A DNA stretch of 15,668 nucleotides from DASPXK01 sp035637315 (GTDB taxonomy: Bacteria; Chloroflexota; UBA6077; JACCZL01): contig DASPXK010000042.1 of the NCBI GenBank assembly GCA_035637315.1, positions 1-15,668 of the forward strand, given 5' to 3'. A program made the translations under genes and the position numbers. Below the pieces are notes generated by a model that was given only the letters and a program-made list of their open reading frames with translations, searched no databases and had not been told where the DNA came from. Below are positions 6,986-13,672 of the stretch, one piece after another (position 1 is the first letter of the stretch; every line of letters starts with the position of its first letter).

Positions 6986-7984
6986 ATGAGGACCGGCAAG
7001 CTCGATCCGGAGACGCTGCAGAGGCTGGTGCTCGGTCGACTCGGGGTCCGGCGGGACGACGTGGTGGTCCACGCTCGACTCGGCGAGGACGCTGCCGCCG
7101 TCGCGTTCGGCGACGAGGTGTGTGTCCTCACCAGCGACCCGATCACGGGGACCGGCTCGGGTGCCGGTTGGTACGGGGTGCATATCGCCTGCAACGACGT
7201 CGCCGCGATGGGCGCTCGGCCCGTCGGCGTGCTGGCCACCCTCCTCTTCCCCGCGAGCGCCGACGAGGGCGACGTTCGCCAGATGATGGAAGACGTCCAT
7301 CGTGCGGCGCTGGAGCTGGGGATCGAGGTGCTCGGCGGCCATACCGAGGTCGCGCCGGGCCTCACTGCGCCGATTATCGCGATGGCCGCGGTTGGCAGAG
7401 CAAAGCGTGGGCGGCTCGTCACGTCGGCCGGCGCGCGGCCAAATGACGCGCTCGTCCTCACCAAGTCGGCCGCCTTGGAAGGGACCGCGATACTGGCAAC
7501 CGATCTCGAGGACCACCTTCGAGAACGGCTCGCCCCGGCCACCATCGCGGCGGCCCAGGCGCTCAGTGGCCAGATCAGCGTCGTGCAGGAGGGCATCCTG
7601 GCGGCGGAGCTCGGCGCGACTGCCCTCCACGACCCCACCGAGGGCGGGCTGCTCGGCGCTGTCTGGGAGCTGGCCGAGGCTTCAGGCACAGGCTATGAGG
7701 TCGAGGCTGAGGCGGTCCCGATCCTGGACGAGACGCGGCAGGTGTGCGGCGTGTTCGGAGCCGACCCGCTCCGCTTGATCTCGAGCGGCGCCCTCCTCAT
7801 CGCCTGCCCAGACGCGGAGAGGATGATCTCCGGACTTCGCGACCACGGCATCGCGGCCGGCCAGATTGGCCGCGTCACCAAGCGGGACCGGGTCCTGCTG
7901 GCAGGCGGTCAGCGCCACGAGGTCGGCCCGGTCGTCCGCGACGAGCTGTGGCGCATCCTCGACGAGTTGAACGTTGAACGTTGA
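6986..7984 (+). CDS. AIR synthase-related protein (PurM/HypE-like ATP-binding fold)
   Basis: The 332-residue protein has the PurM/SelD/HypE superfamily layout: an N-terminal AIRS domain at about 1-150 with GEDAAAV (29-35), SDPITG and HIACNDVAAMGARP, a glycine-rich GGHTEVAPGL near 120, and a C-terminal AIRS_C domain at about 155-300 with ALHDPTEGGLLGA. Members of this superfamily bind ATP and form phosphorylated intermediates. It lacks the C-terminal cysteine tail of HypE and the Cys/Sec loop of SelD, so those names should not be applied; it fits the uncharacterised AIR-synthase-related branch. It starts 4 bases after the polymerase stop without a clear ribosome binding site, which implies coupling. 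Its last codons and TGA stop are built from the heptamer GTTGAAC. Confidence 0.85.
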   Translation: MRTGKLDPETLQRLVLGRLGVRRDDVVVHARLGEDAAAVAFGDEVCVLTSDPITGTGSGAGWYGVHIACNDVAAMGARPVGVLATLLFPASADEGDVRQMMEDVHRAALELGIEVLGGHTEVAPGLTAPIIAMAAVGRAKRGRLVTSAGARPNDALVLTKSAALEGTAILATDLEDHLRERLAPATIAAAQALSGQISVVQEGILAAELGATALHDPTEGGLLGAVWELAEASGTGYEVEAEAVPILDETRQVCGVFGADPLRLISSGALLIACPDAERMISGLRDHGIAAGQIGRVTKRDRVLLAGGQRHEVGPVVRDELWRILDELNVER

Positions 7985-7986
7985 AC
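7966..7986 (+). repeat. GTTGAAC heptamer array at a gene junction (site F)
   Basis: Three perfect tandem copies of GTTGAAC (7966-7972, 7973-7979, 7980-7986) span the junction of the AIR-synthase-related and HAD genes. Each copy contains TGA, at 7968, 7975 and 7982, one per reading frame; the upstream gene uses the third. The HAD start ATG follows at 7989. Confidence 0.9.
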
Positions 7987-7988
7987 GA

Positions 7989-8669
7989 ATGCTAAAGGCC
8001 GTCCTGTTCGACCTGTACGACACGCTGGCGTACCTCTCCCCGGGCGTGGTCCAGGAAGGGCGCCGGGAGTTGGCGGCGCTTGCCGATGTGGACTGGGCCG
8101 CCTGGGCTGAGGTGTGGCGGTCCAGCGCCATGGAGCGCATGCTCGGAAAGCTCGGCAGCATGGAGGACCAGATCCGGCACATGCTGCGTGGGCTCGGCGC
8201 GGACCCACCACTGAAGCTGGTCGTGGAGCTAGCCGAGCGTGAGAACGAGGCCTGGGTCCGCGCGGTGAGGTTGTACCCCCAGGCGTTGCCAGTGCTGGGC
8301 GATCTCAAGCGGCGCGGCTACCGGCTCGGGCTGGTCAGCAACTGCTCGTGCCAGGCCGGCCGGGTTGTCCATGCGATCGGGCTGGCCGCGCAGATGGACA
8401 GCCTGGCGCTCTCGTGCGAGCTGGGGGTGGCCAAGCCAGATCCGGCGATCTTCCTTCACGCCTGCCGGGCGCTCGGCGTTGAGCCCCGTGAGTGCATGTT
8501 TGTCGCCGACGGCGCCTTTGGCGAGCTGGATACGGCGAAGGGACTGGGTATGGTGGCCGTCAAGGTCGAGCAGGCTCACCAGAGCGGCGAGTACGGTACC
8601 AGCACCAGCTTCGACCACCGGATCGAGAATCTGACACAGGTGCTCGACTTAGTAGCGAGTAGCGAGTAG
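7989..8669 (+). CDS. HAD-family hydrolase
   Basis: This 226-residue haloacid-dehalogenase-superfamily enzyme is a probable phosphatase, or less likely a dehalogenase. Motif I is DLYDT at 8-12 with nucleophile D8 and D12 replaced by T, as in many dehalogenase-like members; motif II is SNCS; motif III lysine is in AKPDP; motif IV is VADGAFGELDTAKGLGM. A helical cap lies at about 15-90, giving a subfamily I C1-cap layout. The substrate is unknown. Alternative TTG 7974 lies in the preceding heptamer array; ATG 7989 begins the conserved MLKAVLFD and is preferred. It probably shares a transcript with the two upstream genes. The C-terminal residues VASSE and the stop are encoded by another heptamer array (8651-8671). 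Confidence 0.88.
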   Translation: MLKAVLFDLYDTLAYLSPGVVQEGRRELAALADVDWAAWAEVWRSSAMERMLGKLGSMEDQIRHMLRGLGADPPLKLVVELAERENEAWVRAVRLYPQALPVLGDLKRRGYRLGLVSNCSCQAGRVVHAIGLAAQMDSLALSCELGVAKPDPAIFLHACRALGVEPRECMFVADGAFGELDTAKGLGMVAVKVEQAHQSGEYGTSTSFDHRIENLTQVLDLVASSE

Positions 8670-8715
8670 CGAGTACCCCTCACTACTCACTACTCACTAC
8701 CCACTACTCGCTGCT
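8651..8715. repeat. Heptamer array with inverted arms between convergent genes (site B)
   Basis: The left arm is three copies of AGTAGCG (8651-8671). The right arm is CACTACT twice, CACTACC, CACTACT and CGCTGCT (8681-8715). The arms are imperfect reverse complements with ACCCCT-like bases between them, so the RNA could fold as a hairpin. TAG occurs every 7 bases on the strand of each incoming gene. The HAD stop (8667-8669) and the sigma-like stop (8697-8699 on the minus strand) are both inside the array. A bidirectional terminator role is inferred. Confidence 0.85.
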
Positions 8716-9599
8716 CGCGCCAGCGTCTCGGCCGGGCTGGCGTAGGCCAGCCGCCCCGGCCGGCGGGCAGCCCGGCCCTCGACACAGCCACGGTCGACCA
8801 GCAGGCTCATGAGGCGAGTGTAGCGGACCTCGGAGATGCCGGTCCGCCTGCAGACCCAGCCCCGTCCGGGCAGCCGGCCGTCCGGAGTGGTCCCTTCGTG
8901 GAGCGCCTCGACCAGGCGCTCGATCGCTCGGCGCTGGCCCGGCTCGGCCGAAGGACCGCGCACCTGATCGATCTCCAGTCCGGCGTGCAGGCGCAGGCGG
9001 TCGAGCGCCCGGCGGTACTCGCGGTACGCGCCGGTGCTGGTAAGCTGGAGGGCGTGCGCGACCTGGGCAAACGACTGGTCCTCGAGCAGGTGCAGCAGGA
9101 GCGCCTGGCGTGGGAGTGGGTCGAGGTCATCTAGCATCTCGGCTGCGATGAGCTGCTGGTCCCAGCTCCGCCCGTCGACTCCGGGTTCGTCGCCAGCTTG
9201 TTCGAGCAGCTCGTCATGCTGCAAGTTGTCCACCCGCACGGCGCGGGCACGCCGCCCGGGCGAGTGTGTCCGAACGTAGCGCCACAGCTCCCAGGGAAAG
9301 GCGATCCGAACGTAGGCCCCAAAGTCGCCCCCCTCGGGGTTCCAGCGTCGCGCCAGGGCGTCCAGGATCAGCCAGCTCTGCTGGACCAGATCGCCTGGCT
9401 CCAACGAGGCCGGCAGCGGCCGCCCGCCGTAGTGCCCGAGCGCCGTCGTCAGGATCGGCCGCAGCGCATCAAAAATCGCCGCCAGTAGCTCTGTCCGCCC
9501 GGCTCGGTAATCCAAGGCCAGCCGGTTGACCGGATCAGTCTCTGGTCTCTGGTCTCTAGGCTCTGGTCGGGAGCCAGAGATCTGATCGTCGTCCGACAA
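8697..9599 (-). CDS. Sigma-70-like protein with C-terminal winged-helix-like extension
   Basis: The 300-residue product resembles a short sigma factor. A region 2-like segment is at about 30-110 (LEPGDLVQQSWLILDALARR, then GDFGAYVRIAFPWELWRYVR) and a region 4-like HTH at about 155-206 (LPRQALLLHLLEDQSFAQVA, then LTSTGAYREYRRALDRLR). Beyond the sigma core, residues 246-290 (GWVCRRTGISEVRYTRLMSL, then VEGRAARRPGRLAY) look like a winged helix. It is the last gene of a three-gene minus-strand cassette preceded by an SOS-type operator, so it may be a damage-induced regulator, phage-like in style. The start is uncertain: TTG 9599 gives the longest frame but the first 22 residues run through a tandem repeat, and no good ribosome binding site is visible. 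A standard ECF sigma would lack the extension. Confidence 0.75.
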   Translation of the reverse strand: MSDDDQISGSRPEPRDQRPETDPVNRLALDYRAGRTELLAAIFDALRPILTTALGHYGGRPLPASLEPGDLVQQSWLILDALARRWNPEGGDFGAYVRIAFPWELWRYVRTHSPGRRARAVRVDNLQHDELLEQAGDEPGVDGRSWDQQLIAAEMLDDLDPLPRQALLLHLLEDQSFAQVAHALQLTSTGAYREYRRALDRLRLHAGLEIDQVRGPSAEPGQRRAIERLVEALHEGTTPDGRLPGRGWVCRRTGISEVRYTRLMSLLVDRGCVEGRAARRPGRLAYASPAETLARAASSG

Positions 9600-9652
9600 C
9601 CCGGCCTCGGGACCAGCGGACCAGGGACTAGAGACCAGAGACTCGGGACTCG
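9537..9652. repeat. GGTCTCT-type heptamer array with inverted arms (site C)
   Basis: The left arm (9537-9582) is built of GTCTCTG-like heptamers with drift; the right arm (9609-9652) holds the reverse-complement type AGAGACC/AGGGACT, also with period 7. The two face each other around the proposed start of the sigma-like gene, and the left arm overlaps its first codons. CTAG in both arms gives stops on both strands. Confidence 0.75.
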
Positions 9653-9654
9653 CG

Positions 9655-10035
9655 TTAATGGCTGCCTCCTCGGAGGTAGTACAGGAGCAAGCTAGCCAGA
9701 GTACTGAGGAACGTGCCGGTCACCGCCATCAGAATGGCGTTGAGCTTGGTCTCCAGACGGTCGTAGGCGCGGGTCAGGTGATCGAGCCGGGCGGCGCTCA
9801 CCCGCCCGAAGCCGCAGCCGCTGTCGTCCAGACGACGGGCCAGCTCGGCCAGCGCGTGCTCCGAGCTCGCGGACCACGCGGGCTCGGTTCCTGAGCTGGC
9901 CGGAGGACTTGCCGCGGCCGCTGCCGGTGCCTCCGCGGGCGCGCTCGCGCCGGCCAGGCGGGCCCGCCGCCAGCGGTCGAACGCGCGGGCCAGCGCGCTG
10001 GCGCCCGGCTCGATCGGTTCGTGGTCGAGACTCAC
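9655..10035 (-). CDS. Small protein with C-terminal membrane anchor and coiled coil
   Basis: I do not recognise a named family for this 126-residue protein. It begins with a charged segment (1-30), an alanine/proline/serine linker (31-58), a helix at 60-72, then a likely coiled coil at about 80-98 (LDHLTRAYDRLETKLNA). A single membrane segment follows at about 100-121 (ILMAVTGTFLSTLASLLLYY), and the end is LRGGSH. The layout, a coiled coil leading straight into a C-terminal membrane helix, resembles small phage XhlA/holin-associated proteins; that is analogy only. GTG 10035 overlaps the upstream stop in a GTGA arrangement, so the two genes are translationally coupled. It has no zinc-binding HxxxCxxC of the usual anti-sigma factors. 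Confidence 0.7.
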   Translation of the reverse strand: MSLDHEPIEPGASALARAFDRWRRARLAGASAPAEAPAAAAASPPASSGTEPAWSASSEHALAELARRLDDSGCGFGRVSAARLDHLTRAYDRLETKLNAILMAVTGTFLSTLASLLLYYLRGGSH

Positions 10036-10376
10036 TTGGGTACCCCGATCTCGTCGCCGATCTCTTCGAGGATGCGAGCCAGCGCGGCGGAGACGGCGTC
10101 GGCAGTTCGCCTGTCGAGCGCGTGCTGGGTCTTGAGCGCCGTGCAGAGTGTCTCCACCTGATGGCGGAGCTCAGCCAGTACCTTGACGGAGTCGGCCAGG
10201 TTACCGTTGGTGGCGATTCGACGGATCGCCGCGCGGAGCAAGGCCACCTCGTACTTGAGCCCTTCGGCGTCGACGATGGCGGCCGAGTCGAGCGAGAGCA
10301 GCCGTTCGATCTCAGAAGGGGCGCGCCGCGGGCTAGTCCCACGACGACCCGAACGGTTGGTCTGAGAAGGGGGCAC
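10032..10376 (-). CDS. Small all-helical protein, first gene of the SOS-box cassette
   Basis: This 114-residue protein has a basic, disordered N-terminus (1-20, rich in R, S, P) followed by helices at about 21-30, 38-55, 60-84 and 88-111. The segment EGLKYEVALLRAAIRRIA resembles the helical core of small phage-associated proteins (terminase small-subunit-like) common in Chloroflexota; this is recall by pattern, not a search result. The start GTG 10376 is well supported by GGAGGT at 10387-10382, 5 bases upstream. It overlaps the next gene by 4 bases. Upstream are a strong promoter and a LexA-type palindrome, so it is probably induced by DNA damage together with the two downstream genes. Confidence 0.75.
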   Translation of the reverse strand: MPPSQTNRSGRRGTSPRRAPSEIERLLSLDSAAIVDAEGLKYEVALLRAAIRRIATNGNLADSVKVLAELRHQVETLCTALKTQHALDRRTADAVSAALARILEEIGDEIGVPK

Positions 10377-10393
10377 GCCCCACCTCCACTGTT

Positions 10394-10407
10394 AGAACGT
10401 ATGTTCT
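10394..10407. promoter_or_regulatory. LexA-type SOS box
   Basis: AGAACGTATGTTCT contains the GAAC-N4-GTTC core of Gram-positive LexA operators, and the match extends to perfect 6-base arms (TAGAAC/GTTCTA, 10393-10408). It lies between the -10 element and the ribosome binding site of the minus-strand cassette, a classic operator position. GAAC-N4-GTTC alone would be expected about 0.24 times by chance in a window of this length, so the location carries much of the weight. Confidence 0.7.
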
Positions 10408-10418
10408 ATTACACCGGC

Positions 10419-10447
10419 AGCATAGCCCCTCTTCGGCCGTCCGTCAA
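10419..10447 (-). promoter_or_regulatory. Sigma-70 promoter of the three-gene cassette
   Basis: On the minus strand, TTGACG (10447-10442, 5 of 6 consensus) and TATGCT (10424-10419, 4 of 6) are spaced by 17 bases. The start of transcription would fall near 10412, just before the SOS box and 36 bases before the GTG start. The -35 hexamer and spacing match the promoter at 2117-2145. Confidence 0.65.
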
Positions 10448-10495
10448 GTTGCGCGCTGCTGGCTTCACTACCCCTGCCGCCAGCCCCGCTCTCCA

Positions 10496-10629
10496 CGCCA
10501 GTAGGCCAGTAAGCGAGTAGGCCCGTAGACCAGTGGACAGTGGCATTAGCCAGTGCGCAGTGGGCGGTGGGAACTCTAGCCTGCCTCTGCTACAAACGGC
10601 CTACTGGCCTACTCGCCTACTCGCCTACT
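10496..10629. repeat. Octamer array with inverted arms (site D)
   Basis: The right arm is GGCCTACT twice and CGCCTACT twice (10598-10629). The left arm is CGCCAGTA, GGCCAGTA, AGCGAGTA, GGCCCGTA, GACCAGTG (10496-10535), the reverse-complement type with drift. The period is 8, unlike the 7 at other sites. It separates the RNase Z-like gene from the SOS-box cassette. The minus-strand stop of the RNase Z-like gene (10628-10630) overlaps the array edge. It could act as a terminator hairpin. Confidence 0.8.
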
Positions 10630-11443
10630 ACAGCTCGATCACGGCCAGGTCGCTGGCCAGCTCGACGGGACCGCCGAACGCGGCCTGGGCCTCGGCCAGC
10701 ATCGCCTGGGCCAGCCGATCGTCCGGCAGGTGGGTCAGGATGAGGCGTCGCGCCCCGGCCCCCTTCGCCGCCCGCCCGGCATCGCCGGCCGTCGAGTGGC
10801 CCTGGCGGTGGACTAGCTCAGCCTGCCCGTCCAGGCCACCGGACTCGTGGAACAGCGCCTCCACGTCCCGCGCAGCCTCGACGAGCCGCTCGCTGGGTCG
10901 GGTGTCCCCACTGTACGCCAGGCGGACGCCGGCCAGCTCGAGCACGCAGCCCAGCGCGCCGCCCTCCCGCGGCTCGTGGTCGACCAGGAACGGCGTCAAG
11001 CGGCCGCCGCCCGGCAGCTCGACGGCGACCCCGTCGGAAAGCGCGATCCAGACGAGCTGGCCAGCGAACAGTCTTGGGGTCGTAGTGGCGGTCGCCTCGA
11101 ACAGCCGCTCGATCGCTTCGACCACCCGCGCCTCGGCGTACACGCGTGTGGGCTGGCTGGGGGGAGCCCCGCTCTCGCGCACGGTCCGCAGCACGCTCCA
11201 CAGCAGCAGTGGATCGAGGCCTCCGACATGGTCGGCGTGGCGGTGGCTGACGAAGATGTGGCGCACTTCGCGCGGCTCGCACCCCGCTGCCAGCAGCTGC
11301 CGGACCACGTCCAGCCCGTTGCCTGTGTCCAGCAGGATCGGACCGTCCGCCCGGTCGGCCCGCTCGACCAGCAGACAGGCCTGTCGCCGACACTCGTTCG
11401 CCGCTCCACCTGTGCCCAGCAACCGAACCCGGACGCTGCTCAT
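10628..11443 (-). CDS. MBL-fold metallohydrolase, ribonuclease Z-like
   Basis: This 271-residue metallo-beta-lactamase-fold hydrolase has an intact metal motif SHRHADHVGG (H67, H69, D71, H72). It also carries LLGTGGA at the N-terminus, VDHEP, the GDTRPSERLVEAA segment supplying the bridging aspartate, HESGG, GHSTAGDAG and the final histidine in ILTHL. This order matches the RNase Z/ElaC-related branch, which includes tRNA 3'-processing and phosphodiesterase enzymes; the long flexible arm of true tRNase Z is not evident, so the substrate is open. No signal peptide, so cytoplasmic. ATG 11443 is chosen because GAGAGG lies about 8 bases upstream; GTG 11452 is too close to it. It is divergent from the antiporter gene. 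Confidence 0.88.
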   Translation of the reverse strand: MSSVRVRLLGTGGAANECRRQACLLVERADRADGPILLDTGNGLDVVRQLLAAGCEPREVRHIFVSHRHADHVGGLDPLLLWSVLRTVRESGAPPSQPTRVYAEARVVEAIERLFEATATTTPRLFAGQLVWIALSDGVAVELPGGGRLTPFLVDHEPREGGALGCVLELAGVRLAYSGDTRPSERLVEAARDVEALFHESGGLDGQAELVHRQGHSTAGDAGRAAKGAGARRLILTHLPDDRLAQAMLAEAQAAFGGPVELASDLAVIEL

Positions 11444-11615
11444 CGCACGCACCTCTCAGCCGCGCCTGCCGGCTGCGCCCCGCCGCTTAGCCAGCCATCG
11501 TGGCCCGCCCGGGCCACCTCGAGATCCTCCCAAGTGTAGTCTGTCGCCGCCCCTGCCCCAGCTTCCTTTTTCAACAGACCTGCGGCCAAGAACGGGTATC
11601 CTGCCTGCCGAAGCG

Positions 11616-13318
11616 ATGGGAGAACTCGGGCTCGTCCTCGACCTCGTCCTCGCCGTCTCAGCCGCCTTCGTGGGTGGCAGTCTGGCCCAGCGCCTGCGGC
11701 AACCCGTTCTGCTCGGGTACCTGGCTGCCGGAGTCGTGATCGGCCCGTTCACGCCGGGGCCCACTGCCGACGTCCACGCGATCCAGGTCCTGGCCGAGAT
11801 CGGGGTCGCCTTCTTGATGTTCGCCCTGGGCACGGAATTCTCCTTGGGGGAGTTACGAAGCTTAGGACGGGCCGTCACGCTTGGAGGACCGCTCCAGATC
11901 TTGGCGACGATGGCGCTGGGGCCGCTGGTGGGGCCACTGCTCGGGCTTTCGCCACTCCAGGGGATCTTCCTTGGAGGGCTGCTGGCGCTCTCCAGCACAG
12001 TGGTCGCGCTCAAGGTCCTGATGGGCCGCGGCGAGCTGCAGTCCCTGCACGGACGGATGGCGCTCGGCATCCTGCTCGTGCAGGACATCGCGGTGGTCCC
12101 GATGGTGGTAGTGCTCCCTACCCTGGCCCGCGGCACGGCCGGGCTGCTCCCCGAGCTGGCCCTGGCATGCGTAAAAGCGGCGGGCATCTTGCTCGGCGTC
12201 TACCTGCTCGGCGTGCGGGTCGTGCCCTGGCTATTGGGACACGCCGCGCTGGGGCGCTCGCGAGAGTTGTTCTTGCTGGGCGTGGTGGCCCTGGCCCTGG
12301 GAACCGCGGTCTTGACGTGGTCGGCCGGGCTGTCGTTACGTTCCTGGCCGGCCTCGTGGTGGCCGAGTCTGAATACCGCGCGCAGGTGGTCGCTGAGGTC
12401 TTGCCGCTGCGCGACCTGTTCGTGGCGCTCTTCTTCGTCTCCGTTGGCATGTTGATCGACCCGTCGGCGCTGGTAGCACAGGCCGGCCTGGTCGCGATCC
12501 TCGTCGCGTTGGTCCTCATCGGCAAGGCCGTGATCGTCGCCGTCGTCCTGCCGCTCTTGGGGCCGGCGCCGCGCGTCGCCGTGCTCACGGGCCTGAGCGT
12601 GGCCCAGGTGGGCGAGTTCTCGTTCGTGCTGGCACGCGTTGGCGTCGAGGGCGGGGCGATCCCGCCCTCGTTGCTCTCCCTAACCCTGGCCACAGCGCTG
12701 GTCAGCATCCTGCTGACGCCGATGCTGCTCGCTGCCGGGCCGCTTATCGTTCGATGGCTGGAGCGGCTCCCGCGTGTCGGAAAGCGATTTGGCCAGCCCT
12801 TGGATATCAGGCACGCCAGGGAGGGAGTGCAGGACCATACCGTGATCTGCGGCTTCGGCCGCGTGGGGCGGGAGCTCGCTGACACACTCGAGAACTGCGG
12901 CTTGCGCTATCTCGTGGTGGAGTACAACCCACTCATCGTGCGGGAATTACGAGCCCGTGGCACGTCGGTCATCTTTGGAGATGCCGCGAATCCAGCGGTG
13001 CTGGAGCACGCCCAGGTGGATCGAGCCAGGCTGCTCGCCGTACTTACCCCCGACGTCCTGACCACCGAGGCGACGACGCGCTACGCCCGCTCCCAGCATC
13101 CAGAGCTGGACATCCTGGCGCGGGTCGGAGCCGCTGATCAGGTCGAACGCCTCCAGCGCGCCGGGGCCACCGAGGTCGTGCAGCCCGAGTTTGAGGCGGG
13201 CGTCGAAGTCATCCGCCACGCGTTGCAGCGCTACGGGATCAGCGGGCTTGAGGTCAGCCAGGTGGCCGCTGACCGCCGTGAAGCGTTCTATCGCCGAGGG
13301 ACGGCCCACTCTGACTAG
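11616..13318 (+). pseudogene. KefB-type cation:proton antiporter with TrkA-N domain, frameshifted
   Basis: A CPA2-family inner-membrane antiporter split over two frames. The first part (11616 to about 12335) encodes the start of the exchanger domain: MGELGLVLDLVLAVSAAFVG, then GYLAAGVVIGPFTPG, ALSSTVVALKVL and LGILLVQDIAVVPM, many membrane helices. The second part (about 12341-13318) resumes with FLAGLVVAESEY, the LFFVSVGMLIDP motif and LSVAQVGEFSFVLAR. It ends with a cytoplasmic RCK/TrkA-N domain containing the nucleotide-binding CGFGRVGRELA. At the join, GLS and FLAGL are 5 bases apart where relatives have about 15, so 10 bases appear lost. The repaired frame would give 570 residues, a normal length. 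The first frame, if unrepaired, reads on to a stop at 12453-12455. Both halves are otherwise well conserved, so the loss is recent or an assembly error. Confidence 0.85.
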
Positions 13319-13368
13319 GGGCGGGTGAGAGCCGAGGTGGATCGCAGCACACGCTACCTCGGGCCGAG

Positions 13369-13560
13369 TTGGCGATCAGGCGAGTCCTGAATCCGCTCAT
13401 GATGCGACTCGGCCTGGTGACCACCCTGGCGGTCCGCGGGCGCGTGAGCGGGCGCTGGCACACCGTACCAGTGAACGTCTTGGAACTTGGCGGCCAGCGC
13501 TACCTTGTGGCGCCACGCGGTGAAACCGACTGGGTCCGCAACCTCCGGAGTTCCCTTGCC
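13369..13560 (+). pseudogene. Truncated deazaflavin (F420)-type nitroreductase-family remnant
   Basis: About 63 codons resemble the Ddn/nitroreductase-family deazaflavin-dependent proteins: LNPLMMRLGLVTTLAVRGR, SGRWHTVPVNVLE, RYLVAPRGETDWVRNLR. Homology stops abruptly after WVRNLRSS; the family normally continues for about 60 more residues. The frame then runs on through non-homologous bases, a parS-like palindrome and a heptamer array, so I read it as a 3'-truncated relic. A TTG at 13369 is the first in-frame start, and no ribosome binding site is evident. Full-length relatives use cofactor F420 to reduce small substrates. Confidence 0.65.
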
Positions 13561-13582
13561 TCACGCCCGCTCGAACGATCGA

Positions 13583-13598
13583 TGCTTCACGTGAAACG
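13583..13598. promoter_or_regulatory. parS-like palindrome (candidate ParB binding site)
   Basis: TGCTTCACGTGAAACG matches the bacterial parS consensus TGTTTCACGTGAAACA at 14 of 16 positions, with an intact TTCACGTGAAAC core. It lies outside any intact gene. Chance expectation for a match this good is about 0.004 per window under uniform base composition. ParB/parS sites cluster near replication origins, but no parA or parB is present here. Confidence 0.5.
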
Positions 13599-13600
13599 CG

Positions 13601-13635
13601 CTACCCACTGCCGACTACCCACTACCCACTCGTCT
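13601..13635. repeat. CTACCCA heptamer array (site E)
   Basis: CTACCCA, CTGCCGA, CTACCCA, CTACCCA and CTCGTCT follow with period 7 between 13601 and 13635, just before the ribosome binding site of the cyclase-family gene. Minus-strand units read TGGGTAG and contain TAG. No clear inverted partner arm is visible; the adjoining gene remnant on the left is truncated, so the other arm may be lost. Confidence 0.75.
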
Positions 13636-13672
13636 GCTAGCATGCCAGCATCGCCCACCCACGAGGAGTCCA

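Noticed and set aside
5998..7689. 563-codon minus-strand open frame
   Set aside because: It is antisense to the polymerase and AIR-synthase-related genes, has low-complexity serine/alanine composition and no family motifs.
6986..7984. HypE or SelD identity
   Set aside because: The C-terminal cysteine tail of HypE and the N-terminal Cys/Sec loop of SelD are both missing.
8697..10035. Ordinary ECF sigma/anti-sigma pair
   Set aside because: The membrane protein lacks an anti-sigma zinc motif and its soluble part is mostly disordered; the sigma-like protein has an extra domain. A non-classical partnership is still possible.
8651..10629. CRISPR array
   Set aside because: The repeats are 7-8 bases, contiguous and without spacers.
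10533..11615. Long open frame upstream of and in frame with the antiporter
   Set aside because: It lies antisense to the well-supported RNase Z-like gene, is serine/arginine-rich like other high-GC shadow frames, and the family begins at MGELGLV (11616).
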